In this document: piece after piece, positions 31,525 to 39,974 of the stretch | Layout: each line of letters starts with the position of its first letter | How positions within the stretch are numbered: position 1 is the first letter of the stretch | DNA from: CAVSRC01 sp963782045 | Lineage (GTDB): Bacteria > Pseudomonadota > Alphaproteobacteria > Rhizobiales > Kaistiaceae | Assembly (NCBI GenBank): GCA_963782045.1 | Contig: CAWAIR010000033.1 | Span: 169,640 to 233,639, forward strand | Direction: 5' to 3' | DNA length: 64,000 nt | Position numbers and translations under genes: made by a program | The notes under the pieces: model-generated | What the model saw: the letters and a program-made list of their open reading frames with translations, nothing else | What the model was told of the DNA's origin: nothing | Database searches by the model: none

Positions 31525-31725
31525 ATGACCGACGAGAAGACCGCACTCGACCTTGACGATCTCGCCGCGCGCCCGCGCGACGTCGATGCCGCCGCCGCCG
31601 ACCAGATCACCGGCGGTGCGAAGAGCAAGGCCCCCGCAGGGACGCCGGGCCCCGGGCCGACGGGACAGCCGGCGCCGACGGGGCCGCAGAAGCCCCTGGG
31701 GAGGCCGAATCCGTTCGGCCGCTAG
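31525..31725 (+). CDS. double-glycine-leader precursor of a Pro/Gly-rich cationic peptide
   Basis: The 66-aa product starts MTDEKTALDLDDLAARP, an acidic leader ending ADQITGG at residues 30-31, the cut site expected for a C39 peptidase. The predicted mature part (35 residues, beginning AKSKAPAGTPGPGP and ending RPNPFGR) has 10 Pro, 7 Gly, 5 Lys/Arg, no acidic residue and no Cys. A strong GGAGGA site lies 7 nt before ATG 31525. It lies directly after the exporter operon and before a convergent prolyl-isomerase gene. Its composition recalls proline-rich antimicrobial peptides, but activity is unknown; it could also be a signal or surface peptide. Confidence 0.75.
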   Translation: MTDEKTALDLDDLAARPRDVDAAAADQITGGAKSKAPAGTPGPGPTGQPAPTGPQKPLGRPNPFGR

Positions 31726-31838
31726 GCTCCGACGCCACGCCAAGACCCAATGGCGCGGAAACGGTATCGCCCGCTCGTGCCAGTCCCGCGTCCGTCGACC
31801 GATTCCTCGCCTCGCGCCCGGACGGCGCGGGGCGTCTT

Positions 31839-32591
31839 CTATTCGGCGGCGTAGTCGTAGACGATCTTTGCCCGCTTGATGGCGCGATCGATCATCTCGC
31901 GAAACAGCGTTTCGCGGATCTCGCCGGCAACCGCCTCGAGCGGGATGGTGCGGGCGGCATGGACGAGCAGGACCTGCCAGCCGAGCTCGGTCTTCACCGG
32001 CCCGACCACGTCGCCCGGCTGGGCGCCGAAGACCGCCGCCTCGACCTCGCCGGAAACGTCGGCGCGGGCGACCTCGCCGACATAGCCGCCGCGCTTGGCG
32101 GTCTCGGCGTCGCTCGACTGCTCGATGGCGAGCAGCGAGAAGCTCTCCTCCTCGTCGACGACCTGGGCATGGATTTCGCGTGCCGTGTCCTCGGCCGGCA
32201 CGCAGATGCGGTAGATCTCGACGCGCTCGTAGTGCGGCCGGTTCTCGGCGTAGTAGCCGGCGATCTCGTCCGCCCCGATGCTGTCGCGGAGCTTCCGCCG
32301 CTTCACCGCCAGCTCGCAGCCCGCCTGGATGTTGCCGATGTCGAGCTGGTGGTCGCTCATCCACTGGCGCAGCGCATCGCCCGATTCCAGGCGCCGCATG
32401 TAGCGCAGCTCGGTGAACAGCTCGCGGACCTCCTCGGCGCTCGCCTGGTAGCCGCGGGTTTCGGCCTCCTGCGCCAGCGCCACCTGCTCGATGGTGAAGC
32501 CGAGCGGATTGGGCGCATCGAACAGCGCCGACCAGTTCAGCGCCTGCTTCACGCTGACCGGATGCTCGTTGACCGTGACCAGTGTGCTCAT
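31839..32591 (-). CDS. PpiC-type peptidylprolyl isomerase, cytoplasmic
   Basis: A 250-aa protein with a SurA/PpiC-like helical N-terminal region (about 1-115) and a parvulin domain (about 125-220: RICVPAEDTAREIHAQV, then KRGGYVGEVARADV, GDVVGPVKTELGWQVLLVHA). Unlike SurA, PpiD or PrsA it has no signal peptide or membrane anchor, so it should act in the cytosol. It converges on the proline-rich precursor gene with a gap of only 113 bp. Acting on that precursor before export is a reasonable inference; PpiC-related proteins are known neighbours of some peptide-maturation loci. ATG 32591 is the only sensible start. Confidence 0.85.
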   Translation of the reverse strand: MSTLVTVNEHPVSVKQALNWSALFDAPNPLGFTIEQVALAQEAETRGYQASAEEVRELFTELRYMRRLESGDALRQWMSDHQLDIGNIQAGCELAVKRRKLRDSIGADEIAGYYAENRPHYERVEIYRICVPAEDTAREIHAQVVDEEESFSLLAIEQSSDAETAKRGGYVGEVARADVSGEVEAAVFGAQPGDVVGPVKTELGWQVLLVHAARTIPLEAVAGEIRETLFREMIDRAIKRAKIVYDYAAE

Positions 32592-32672
32592 CGCTTCCCC
32601 TCCGTCGCGACCGAGCGACAGCCTAGCAGCGATGGCGCCGGCCACCAACCGGCGCCGGCACCGCTCCGCCGG

Positions 32673-33200
32673 TCACTCGGCCGCGACGCTCCGTTCCTCG
32701 TCGACCGTGACCTCGTGAAGGCGCCCGGTATGTACGTCGAAGATGAACCCGCGCACGGGAACATCCTTCGCGATCCAGGGATGCGACCTGACCGTGGCTA
32801 TCTGCGCCCTGGTGTTTTCCTCAGGATCTTCAAACGAGAAGAACCGCATGGGCGCCGGGCTCGCGTCTCCGGTCAACGCGGACAGCCTGGCGTTCAACTC
32901 CTTGTCGGTGAAGGTCGTGAACCCGCAGCCGGTGTGGTTGAGAAGCATGATCTCGCGCGAGCCGAGGACCCGCGTGGAAACGACGAGTTCTCCGAGGACA
33001 TCATCGGTGACGGCGGGGCCGCCCGTGCGGATCACGTCGAGATCGGCGTTCTTCAGACCGAGAATCCCCTCAAGGTCCGAGAGCCGCGGATCCATGCAGG
33101 TCACAACCGCGATCTTGGGATGCGGATGCCCGCCGAGACTTGCATCATAGCTGCGGGCGTACTCCGCGTTGCCTTTCAGAGCCTCGTCGATCATGCTCAT
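32673..33200 (-). CDS. beta-class carbonic anhydrase
   Basis: The 175-aa enzyme has all zinc ligands and the catalytic dyad of the beta class: C35, D37 and R39 in VVTCMDPRLSD, and H89 and C92 in LNHTGCGF. It interconverts CO2 and bicarbonate in the cytosol. Its short length fits the compact rhizobial/actinobacterial clade. GGAGGATTATC precedes ATG 33200. Single-gene unit at the left edge of the stress block. Confidence 0.93.
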   Translation of the reverse strand: MSMIDEALKGNAEYARSYDASLGGHPHPKIAVVTCMDPRLSDLEGILGLKNADLDVIRTGGPAVTDDVLGELVVSTRVLGSREIMLLNHTGCGFTTFTDKELNARLSALTGDASPAPMRFFSFEDPEENTRAQIATVRSHPWIAKDVPVRGFIFDVHTGRLHEVTVDEERSVAAE

Positions 33201-33494
33201 GATAATCCTCCATGCCTGAGCGGCCGTTTCGCATCACGTCCTTGCAGCGCGTTTGAACGTTCCACCCGAGCGGGACCCCAACGCTGGCGCCCCGGGCAAG
33301 GAACGCGCCCGCCCGATGGACTGCGCTTGCAGGGTAAAATCGCAGGGAAAGTCCGCACCGTATTCCGCGAACGAAGCGCGAGTTGCCGAAAGCGATCACT
33401 TCGCCTGGGGAGCGGAAGCCGTCGGCGATCAAGCTCGCGGAGGCGCAAGATCACGCCATGACCCGCGCCTGGCGGGCGCGGACGTCGCAGAAAC

Positions 33495-35174
33495 CTAAGT
33501 CTTGCACGGAAGGCTGAACGAGACCGTGGCTCCGGGCCCGCTGTTGCGAACCGCCCATATCCGGCCCTGATGGTTCTCGATGATCGATCGGCTGATGAAC
33601 AGGCCGATCCCCATGCCATCGGCCTTCGTCGTGTAGAAGCCGGCGAAGAGCTTCTCGGCATCCTGTTCCGAGAACCCCACTCCGGAATCCCGCACACTGA
33701 GCCGCACGCTATCGCCTCCGTCGCGTTGCGTGCCGATGAGCAGTTGCCGGGGACGGTCGTTCACGTCGCTCATCGCGTCCGCGGCGTTCATGAGCAGATT
33801 CTGAATGACCTCCTGAAGCTGCACGCGGTCACCGGCGACTGGCGGCAGGTCTTCCCCGAAAGCCGTCTGCAGCACGACCCGGCCTTTCTGAAGTCGGCTC
33901 AATGACAGCATGATCACTTCGCGCGCAGTGTCACTGAGGTCCAACTGCTCGGTTGCCGAAGCCTTGTTGCTGAAGAGCGCACGCAAGTGCTCGATCACTT
34001 CGGAGGCACGATTGCCGTCGCGGATGGTCCGTCGTGCGGTCTCCCGCGCGCCCTCGACGTTTGCCGGTTCGGACGCCAGCATCCTCAGGCACGTGTTGGC
34101 GTTGGTGATGATTCCTGCGAGCGGCTGATTGATTTCGTGGGCGATCGATGCCGTCAGGGCGCTGAGACTGGCTACCCTGGCCACATGCGCCAACTCGGAA
34201 CGTGCGCTGGCCAGAGCGTCTTCCGAGGTTCGCTGCTGTGTCACATCCTGGACCGCGCCGATGTACTCCAGGCGGCCGCGCACGCCGCGAACGGCATGTG
34301 CAACCAAATGCAGGTGCTTGACGGACCGGTCTGGCATGAGAAGGCGCTGCTCATATTCGAAATCGCGAGCCTCGCCGCGTGCGCGGACGATCATGTCTTC
34401 CAGCAACTGGCGATCGTCCGGGTGGGTCCGCGACCTGATTGAATCGAGCGTTACGCGTTCGGACGGGTCAAATGCGAAGATGCGATGCAGTTCCTCAGAC
34501 CCGGCGATTTCGTCCGTGACCACGCGCCACGAGAAGCTTCCTGTCTGGCTCAGGCGCTGAGCCTCCGCCAAGAGCGCCCTGTTGCGCTGCAACTCCTCGT
34601 TCGCGTCGGCGAGTTCCGCGGTCCGCCGGGCAACCCGCTGGTCGAGTTCCTCCGCGATCCGCTTCTGCTCGTGCAGCAGGCGCGCTTCCTGCAATCCGAT
34701 GGAAGCCTGATTGGCAGCGACACTCAGAATGAGACCCTCGGTCTGGTCGGGAAAGCCGGCGCGCTCTGACGCCGCAACGACCACGCCGAATTCCCGGCGC
34801 AGGCCGAGGGTCGCGGTCGCAACGGAGACATCACCGTTGCCGAGCGGACTGGGCATACGCGACGACCGATCCGTGTGGCCATCGCCAAGGTATTGCTTCA
34901 GTTTCTCGCCGATCCCGGCTGCGTCGGCGATCGGGCTTTCCGCCTGGGAAATCCACACCTGCTCGACCGCGGCGGCGTCGCCGGGGCGGTTCAGCCGCAC
35001 ATAGACGAATTGCAGAGGCAGCAGGCTCTGCAGTGCGTGCACCAGGGTGGCAGCAATTTGAGACGGCTCTTCGCCCGTCCACATCGCGGGCAGCGCAAGG
35101 ACGCTGACGAGGTCGTTTATGCATCGCTGGAGGCGCTTGACCTCGCCGGCGAGCCGCTCGGGTTGTACGTCCAT
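33495..35174 (-). CDS. GAF-PAS sensor histidine kinase
   Basis: About 559 aa, soluble. A GAF-like domain (about 30-190) is followed by a coiled coil (QKRIAEELDQRVARRTAEL), a PAS domain (about 220-340, GSFSWRVVTDEIAGSEELHR, THPDDRQLLEDMI, GAVQDVTQQ), a HisKA helix with the phospho-His in SIAHEINQPLAGIITNANT, and a HATPase with EVIQNLLMNAADAM and DSGVGFSEQDAEKLFAGFYT. The HEINQPL type is common among rhizobial FixL-like kinases, but no heme-PAS His is evident. No response regulator is adjacent; the FixJ-type proteins at 47.6-48.7 kb are candidates. It follows the MEDS gene by 22 nt. Start could be as far as 35255. Confidence 0.88.
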   Translation of the reverse strand: MDVQPERLAGEVKRLQRCINDLVSVLALPAMWTGEEPSQIAATLVHALQSLLPLQFVYVRLNRPGDAAAVEQVWISQAESPIADAAGIGEKLKQYLGDGHTDRSSRMPSPLGNGDVSVATATLGLRREFGVVVAASERAGFPDQTEGLILSVAANQASIGLQEARLLHEQKRIAEELDQRVARRTAELADANEELQRNRALLAEAQRLSQTGSFSWRVVTDEIAGSEELHRIFAFDPSERVTLDSIRSRTHPDDRQLLEDMIVRARGEARDFEYEQRLLMPDRSVKHLHLVAHAVRGVRGRLEYIGAVQDVTQQRTSEDALASARSELAHVARVASLSALTASIAHEINQPLAGIITNANTCLRMLASEPANVEGARETARRTIRDGNRASEVIEHLRALFSNKASATEQLDLSDTAREVIMLSLSRLQKGRVVLQTAFGEDLPPVAGDRVQLQEVIQNLLMNAADAMSDVNDRPRQLLIGTQRDGGDSVRLSVRDSGVGFSEQDAEKLFAGFYTTKADGMGIGLFISRSIIENHQGRIWAVRNSGPGATVSFSLPCKT

Positions 35175-35196
35175 CTCAACCAACCGCCGAATTCGG

Positions 35197-35832
35197 TCAG
35201 GAATGCCGCGCACGCCGCTGGCGATACTCGCGCAGAAACTCCTCGGGAGGCACAAAGAAGGGGTTCTGCTGGAGGATGCCTCCGATGATGACCATCGGAT
35301 GCGTGCGCATGACGTCGATGACGGTGTCGCCGCCGAATTTGCGGAGGTCGTAGGTGCAAATGACTACGTCCTCGTGGCGTTCCCACACCTGGTTCACACG
35401 GGATTCGAATTCGACCAGATCGTCGACGTACGAGTGGCCATCGGCCGCCCAATCCATGTGGCATACGATGCGGCTCAGGGGAAACCTGTTGTTCGGTGAG
35501 CCGCTGGCTATCTGCTCGAATGCTTGCAGCATCCGATCCTGATCGAAACGTCCTTCACGGAGATATGTCTCCGTGCTGGTGCGGAGTTCGAACTGGCCAC
35601 TCTTTCTCGCGGCGATGAGGTCGATGCCTGCCCCGCTCAGCCGGTGTTGATGACCTTCGTGTTGATCGGGATTGACGACGTGAACCGCCCTGTGGCCGCA
35701 TTCAAAGCCGTCCTTAATGAACGGAAGCAGCACGCGGTATTCTTCGTCTTCGGAATCGAAGAACGCGCACACGTGGCGCATCTGGTCGAGCTGGGAACCG
35801 GCGAATGGAATAGGCGGGGTGGTCTTGGTCAT
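35197..35832 (-). CDS. MEDS-domain sensory protein
   Basis: The 211-aa protein matches the MEDS (DcmR-type sensory) domain: HVCAFFDSEDEEYRVLLPFI, GHRAVHVVNPDQHEGHQHRL, ETYLREGRFDQDRML, CHMDWAADG and VVICTYDLRKFGGD. MEDS domains occur alone or fused to regulators and kinases that sense small molecules. It is transcribed just before the GAF-PAS kinase and probably feeds it a signal. A weak version of the block's palindromic motif lies about 90 bp upstream (35915-35938). Confidence 0.85.
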   Translation of the reverse strand: MTKTTPPIPFAGSQLDQMRHVCAFFDSEDEEYRVLLPFIKDGFECGHRAVHVVNPDQHEGHQHRLSGAGIDLIAARKSGQFELRTSTETYLREGRFDQDRMLQAFEQIASGSPNNRFPLSRIVCHMDWAADGHSYVDDLVEFESRVNQVWERHEDVVICTYDLRKFGGDTVIDVMRTHPMVIIGGILQQNPFFVPPEEFLREYRQRRARHS

Positions 35833-36175
35833 CCGCGTGCCTCACATAGCGACAGCCGGCAACGATTGCGGCAGGTTCGCAACAGCCTCGCCATGCGAGA
35901 CCGCTGCACATCTACGGATCGTGTCCGTGATACTGCGGCTGCGTTTCAAGGCACGATCAGCGCAAGGCCGCGTGCCGACAATCACCCCGCCAGACGCTAA
36001 ACCTCGCGTTGCACCCGGTCAATCAATTGAATCTCACGCCCGTCTCCATTGCCGCAGTATTGCCGTATTGCTTGCCGGTGAAGCCGCGGTCGACGGTATT
36101 GTCACCGATCAACACCGTGCTCACACAAGCCGGCGCACCAACTCTCGCGAATAGTCCCTCGATCTGCTTGCGCAT
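35833..36175. other. intergenic region upstream of the MEDS-kinase operon
   Basis: No gene seen. It includes 35915-35938 (GTGTCCGTGATACTGCGG inside an ACGGA/TCCGT inverted pair), a weak match to the motif found in front of other minus-strand genes of this block. Confidence 0.4.
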
Positions 36176-36988
36176 CTAGCCGCCAAGGATGAGATGCTCC
36201 ATTGCCTTGGCGAAGCCCTCGTCATCATAGGAATCGGTGACGGCGGAAGCCTGCGCCTTGACCTCGTCGGAAGCGTTGCCCATAGCGATGCTGAAGCCGG
36301 AGCGCTCGAACATGAGCACGTCGTTCGGTTCGTCGCCGATGGTCGCGATCTCGTCCGCCGGCACGCCAATGTGGCGCACGAGATAGTCGACGACGGCGCC
36401 TTTGTTGGCGTTCTCATTGGTGACGTCGAGATAATAGGGCTGCGAGCGAGTCGCCGTCGCTTGCGATCCAAACTCGGCTTGCGCGGCCGCTTCGCAGCGT
36501 TCCACCTTGCCGTGGTCGTCACTCACCCCGACGATCTTCGTCACCTTCTCCAGCTCTTGGGCAAAATCGGGAACAACCCTCGGCGCGAATTTCACGGTCC
36601 AGGCCTCGCGGGCAACATGGGGACCGTCGCGTTTGGTGATGAGCCAGTCGTTGCCGCGGTAGATCCATGCGTCGAGTCCCTGATCCCGCATGAGAGCAAT
36701 CGCCGCGCGGGCGACCTCGGCGGGCAGCATCTTCTGCTCAAGGATGGTGAGGTCGGGCTCGACGAAAAGTCCGCCGTTAAATCCGGCGATCGGCGTGTCG
36801 ATGTTGAGCGCGTCGAACAGCATCGCCATGCCGCGAGGCGGCCGACCGCTGGTAATGGCGAAACGGATTCTGGCTTCCCTCAGCGACTTGACCGCCCGCT
36901 GGGCCCGCTGCGTCAGCACTTTTTCCTCGGTAACCAGCGTGCCGTCGACGTCGGCTAGCACCAGGGAGATCTTGCCTTTCTGCGCCAC
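36176..36988 (-). CDS. HAD-superfamily phosphatase (Cof/IIB type)
   Basis: The 270-aa enzyme has HAD motif I LVLADVDGTLV, motif II ITSGRPPRG, a type IIB cap, motif III Lys in NENANKGAVVDYLV, and motif IV IGDEPNDVLMF. The family hydrolyses sugar phosphates and similar substrates. GTG 36988 is preferred because GGAGG lies 5 nt upstream (36994-36998); longer starts at 37030 and 37060 have none. Last gene of the run VOC, truncated oxidoreductase, monooxygenase-like, HAD. Confidence 0.87.
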   Translation of the reverse strand: MAQKGKISLVLADVDGTLVTEEKVLTQRAQRAVKSLREARIRFAITSGRPPRGMAMLFDALNIDTPIAGFNGGLFVEPDLTILEQKMLPAEVARAAIALMRDQGLDAWIYRGNDWLITKRDGPHVAREAWTVKFAPRVVPDFAQELEKVTKIVGVSDDHGKVERCEAAAQAEFGSQATATRSQPYYLDVTNENANKGAVVDYLVRHIGVPADEIATIGDEPNDVLMFERSGFSIAMGNASDEVKAQASAVTDSYDDEGFAKAMEHLILGG

Positions 36989-37078
36989 AGGAACCTCCAA
37001 CGCCTGGTCAGGACGGCGAGCCAGTCGCATGACATCTAATGGGGCCGTGGGCCTTGGCAAGTTCGCGGGGCTGCGACG

Positions 37079-37387
37079 CTAGAGCGGCGGCATCAATTCG
37101 AGCACCGCTTCACCGGATAGCGCATCGGTGACACCGAGTCCGTCGCCGAGATCCTCCAGCGTGTCCCGAAAGCTGTCGAGAATCCCGACCATGGCAGGAC
37201 GGGCCGCGACAATCAATTCCAGCTTGTCCCAATGACCGATCAGGCAATAGGCGCGGTCGCCGGTCTTGATCAGGGTCCCCTCGATGAACCCCCGCATTGG
37301 TCTGGCGCCGCCCATCCGCTGTTTTTCGATGAATTCCTGCTCGCGACCGGGCTTCACTCGAAATCGGACGACATTATAGGCCGGCAT
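37079..37387 (-). CDS. antibiotic biosynthesis monooxygenase-like (ABM fold) protein
   Basis: A 102-aa ferredoxin-like dimeric alpha/beta-barrel protein (MPAYNVVRFRVKPGREQEFI, TGDRAYCLIGHWDKLE) of the ABM/DUF718-like class. Catalytic residues cannot be assigned. GGAGACCAGGAG immediately precedes ATG 37387. It lies 20 nt after the truncated oxidoreductase gene, within one operon. Confidence 0.7.
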   Translation of the reverse strand: MPAYNVVRFRVKPGREQEFIEKQRMGGARPMRGFIEGTLIKTGDRAYCLIGHWDKLELIVAARPAMVGILDSFRDTLEDLGDGLGVTDALSGEAVLELMPPL

Positions 37388-37407
37388 CTCCTGGTCTCCT
37401 TCGTCTT

Positions 37408-37830
37408 TCAGCACGCTTTGGCAATCGTCCGCTGCAGGGAGTTCAGCGCCGTGAGGTAAATCTCCGAGAAGGTCGGGAATGGCTGGATCGTATCGCTCAG
37501 CGCGTCAACCGGCGTGCGGGCCCGGATCGCCAGGGTCGCCTGTTGCAGCCACTCGCCGGCGTCGGAGTAGTTGGCGACCATGTCGTCGCGCCAGGCGAGC
37601 GCCGCCGCCACATCGACCCGTGCCACCGCTGCCGTGTTGTTGGCGGCATGCGCCGCCTCACCGGGACGCAACAGTGTCTTTGACGGTATACAAGCCCAAT
37701 AGGAACACTCGCCGCCGACGCGCTCGCGCTCGACGACGGCGACCTTGAGTTCGCCATCGGCGAGCGCGCCAGCACAATGTTCGCCGGGTGATCCGCCGCC
37801 AATGATGATGACGTCGAAGTCGGTGCTCAT
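37408..37830 (-). pseudogene. NAD(P)/FAD disulfide oxidoreductase with large internal deletion
   Basis: The 140-aa frame starts MSTDFDVIIIGGGSPGEHCAG, an FAD-binding GxGxxG segment, followed by the CxxxxC-like region GGECSYWACIPSKTLLRP. After about 105 residues it jumps to the end of the family's dimerisation domain (LAIRARTPVDALSDTIQPFP, FSEIYLTALNSL). Relatives are about 470 aa, so some 330 codons are missing, in frame, near SDAGEWLQQ. NAD-binding and most interface residues are gone, so it should be inactive. GAGG precedes ATG 37830. Confidence 0.8.
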
Positions 37831-37907
37831 GGCAGCCTCTTTCATCTCCCGGCGGCGCCCGGTGCGACGCACGCGAAGCCCGCGTGCGGTTTCAGATGTT
37901 TTGCCGG

Positions 37908-38363
37908 TCAGCCGTAGGCGAAGTCCGGCTTGCTCTGCCCGACTTCGATAATATAGCCGTCGGGATCGCGTATGTAGCAGCGGGTTTCGCCGTACTTGTC
38001 CCTGGGCTCGGTGATGAACTCGGCTCCTCGGCTTCGCCACAGCTCGTAGCAGGCCTGAATGTCGGCGACGCGGATATTCATGAAGCTGTTGACCTGATCG
38101 GGGTCGGCGGGGACGATGAGCGTGACTGTCGGTTTGTCGGGCGTCGGACCGCCGCCGACATTGACGATGAGCCAGGTGTTGGCGATCTGGATGTATCCCG
38201 GCGCGCCGCTATCGTCGCCTCTGCTGAGAATGCGACCGCCGAAGACTTTTTCGTAGAATTGCGCCGATCGTTCGATGTCGGCGACGGTGATGAAATGCGC
38301 GACGCTGATCCCTTCGTGCGGCGGCATCTGATAGCTTTTCTGCCCGGCTCGTCCCTCGGTCAT
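37908..38363 (-). CDS. VOC-family (glyoxalase/bleomycin resistance-like) protein
   Basis: A 151-aa single-domain vicinal-oxygen-chelate protein: HFITVADIERSAQFYEKVFGG, a middle strand set, and the C-terminal RCYIRDPDGYIIEVGQS with the metal-ligand Glu. Substrate unknown. GGAGG lies 5 nt before ATG 38363. First gene of the four-gene minus-strand run; the palindromic motif at 38564-38594 lies 200 bp upstream. Confidence 0.87.
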   Translation of the reverse strand: MTEGRAGQKSYQMPPHEGISVAHFITVADIERSAQFYEKVFGGRILSRGDDSGAPGYIQIANTWLIVNVGGGPTPDKPTVTLIVPADPDQVNSFMNIRVADIQACYELWRSRGAEFITEPRDKYGETRCYIRDPDGYIIEVGQSKPDFAYG

Positions 38364-38563
38364 GGTGACCTCCATAGCGGTTCTGGATTTTCGCACCGTG
38401 ACTACGGCACCGCGACAATTCCCGAGAAGGTCGCTGTCCATGTCGCTCAACACAGCGCCAGACCGCTCCCGTAACGACGCAATGAGATCCTCACTGACCG
38501 CTGCCTTCCGGTTTCGTCGGCACCCAATCGCGCAACGGATATACGATCGCCACGAATGCGCGG

Positions 38564-38594
38564 CTATCACACCAAGGTGTCGCCCATACCTTCG
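38564..38594. promoter_or_regulatory. motif A site 1 (ACC-AA-GGT dyad)
   Basis: ACACCAAGGTGT (38569-38580, arms of 5 around AA) followed by CGCCCATACCTTCG. It aligns with 47061-47090, 49604-49635 and 51833-51863 and lies upstream of the VOC operon. Confidence 0.55.
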
Positions 38595-38622
38595 TATCGC
38601 CCCTTGATTTGAGTTCGTCGCG

Positions 38623-39234
38623 CTAGCGGTTGAGCGTCTTCGGGCCGCTCACAAAGCGATTGCCACGAACGTAGAAGCGTAGAAGCTCGCCGGTCCCACG
38701 CGAAAGGCCGATCCGCGTGCTCACGCCAATTTCAGGAACGACGGAGCCGTCGTGTGCCAGCCACAACGGCCCGGTCCGGCAAAGGTCGATGCCGTCCTGA
38801 TGGCGATCGATCTCCAGCGCAGCCGTCAGGCGTCCGGGCCCTCGCGTCAGGTCACGCAGATCTTGAAGGCCGCGATTGCGCTGCATCCCGGCTATGCCTT
38901 GCAACGGCTCGAGCGCCCTGATGAGGACGCCCGCGCCGACGCCGACAGCCTCGCTGGAGACATTGAGCAGGCAAGACGTACCGTAGGCGACATAGACATA
39001 GGCGTGCCCACGGGAGAGGAAGAGCGCGCCATTCCGCGATGTCCTGCCCGCATAGGCATGCCCGGCCGGATCCTCTATCGGGTAGGCTTCGGTCTCGACG
39101 ATGCGCCCGCTCAGCGTGCCTTGATGGGATCGGCGAACCAACAGCTTGCCTATGAGCTGTCTGGCAAGTTGCACCGTGTCGATGGCCAACTCCGACCGCG
39201 CCAGGGCCGCGGCCGCCGAGCGAACAGGGCTCAC
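38623..39234 (-). CDS. DNA-3-methyladenine glycosylase (AAG/MPG family)
   Basis: A 203-aa protein with the Aag signatures: LARQLIGKLLVRR, GRIVETEAYPIEDPAGHAYAG (catalytic Glu in ETEAY), RNGALFLSRGHAYVYVAYG and LTRGPGRLTAAL. It removes alkylated and deaminated purines from DNA. GTG 39234 is chosen because GGGAG lies 7 nt upstream; earlier ATGs have no ribosome site and overlap the upstream gene. Last gene of a minus-strand trio. Confidence 0.9.
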   Translation of the reverse strand: MSPVRSAAAALARSELAIDTVQLARQLIGKLLVRRSHQGTLSGRIVETEAYPIEDPAGHAYAGRTSRNGALFLSRGHAYVYVAYGTSCLLNVSSEAVGVGAGVLIRALEPLQGIAGMQRNRGLQDLRDLTRGPGRLTAALEIDRHQDGIDLCRTGPLWLAHDGSVVPEIGVSTRIGLSRGTGELLRFYVRGNRFVSGPKTLNR

Positions 39235-39236
39235 GT

Positions 39237-39449
39237 TCACACTCCCGGGCTGAGTTCCACGAGCTCGAGCCAATCGGCGTGATCCAGCCAGCTCGCGATG
39301 CCTTCCAATTCGCAAAAGTGCCGCGCTGCAACCCGCCAGGCCGTGTCAGGGTCACGCACATCGAGATTGATGGTTCTTTGGCAGATCTCCCTGCGATGGC
39401 CGGTGTCGTCGTAGACCACTTTGGCGAATTTCGCACGAAACTGTCCCAT
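39237..39449 (-). CDS. conserved hypothetical small protein
   Basis: From ATG 39449 (GGGAG 8 nt upstream) a 70-aa protein begins MGQFRAKFAKVVYDDTGHRR and ends ADWLELVELSPGV. It has a mixed alpha/beta composition, one Cys and no signal peptide or membrane segment. Its stop abuts the glycosylase start, so the two are translationally coupled. I do not recognise a family. Confidence 0.6.
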   Translation of the reverse strand: MGQFRAKFAKVVYDDTGHRREICQRTINLDVRDPDTAWRVAARHFCELEGIASWLDHADWLELVELSPGV

Positions 39450-39602
39450 CGCATCAGCTCCCATATCAAACGCTGGACCCGGCAATCCTTGACGGAGGTC
39501 CCCGCACGAGGCGGACGTCGTTCGGTCCGGCAGACCGTGGACGGCCTCAGCATCCCCCGCTGAGGCCTGATCCACTTGCTGCAGTTCGGGCTTGCCGGTC
39601 GC

Positions 39603-39974
39603 TCACGACGAGGCAGTGGGCCAAGGCCCCTGGCGCTGCTGGTTGGCCAGCCAAAGCTGGTAGGCCGCCAGCCCCGCCACGACAGTTCCCAGGATCACGT
39701 ACGACCAGGTCGCTCCGACGTTGGCCTGGAAGCCGAACAGCCATGGCGAAATCGCGACCCACAGTCCGAGGGTCAGGTTGGTCCACTCTTCCCAGGCCGC
39801 GAAGCCGGTGAGCGCGAAACTCGCATTGAAGGCGACCAGCCCGCCGACGATCCAGCCGTTCCACTCGACTGCCTGCGTGGCCGGAACGAAGATCCAGGGA
39901 AAGCTGAACAGTATCGCACCCAGAACGAGGTTGGTGCCGTCGATCCACGACCGTGTCCTCGGTTGCTTTTGCAT
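39603..39974 (-). CDS. SPW-repeat membrane protein
   Basis: The 123-aa protein has two SPW-type repeats, each a pair of helices: SWIDGTNLVLGAILFSFPWI and EWTNLTLGLWVAISPWLFGF, giving four membrane segments. SPW proteins are small inner-membrane proteins of unknown function. GGAGATACCGCT precedes ATG 39974; the longer frame to 40145 has no site. First gene of the SPW, hypothetical, glycosylase unit. Confidence 0.85.
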   Translation of the reverse strand: MQKQPRTRSWIDGTNLVLGAILFSFPWIFVPATQAVEWNGWIVGGLVAFNASFALTGFAAWEEWTNLTLGLWVAISPWLFGFQANVGATWSYVILGTVVAGLAAYQLWLANQQRQGPWPTASS

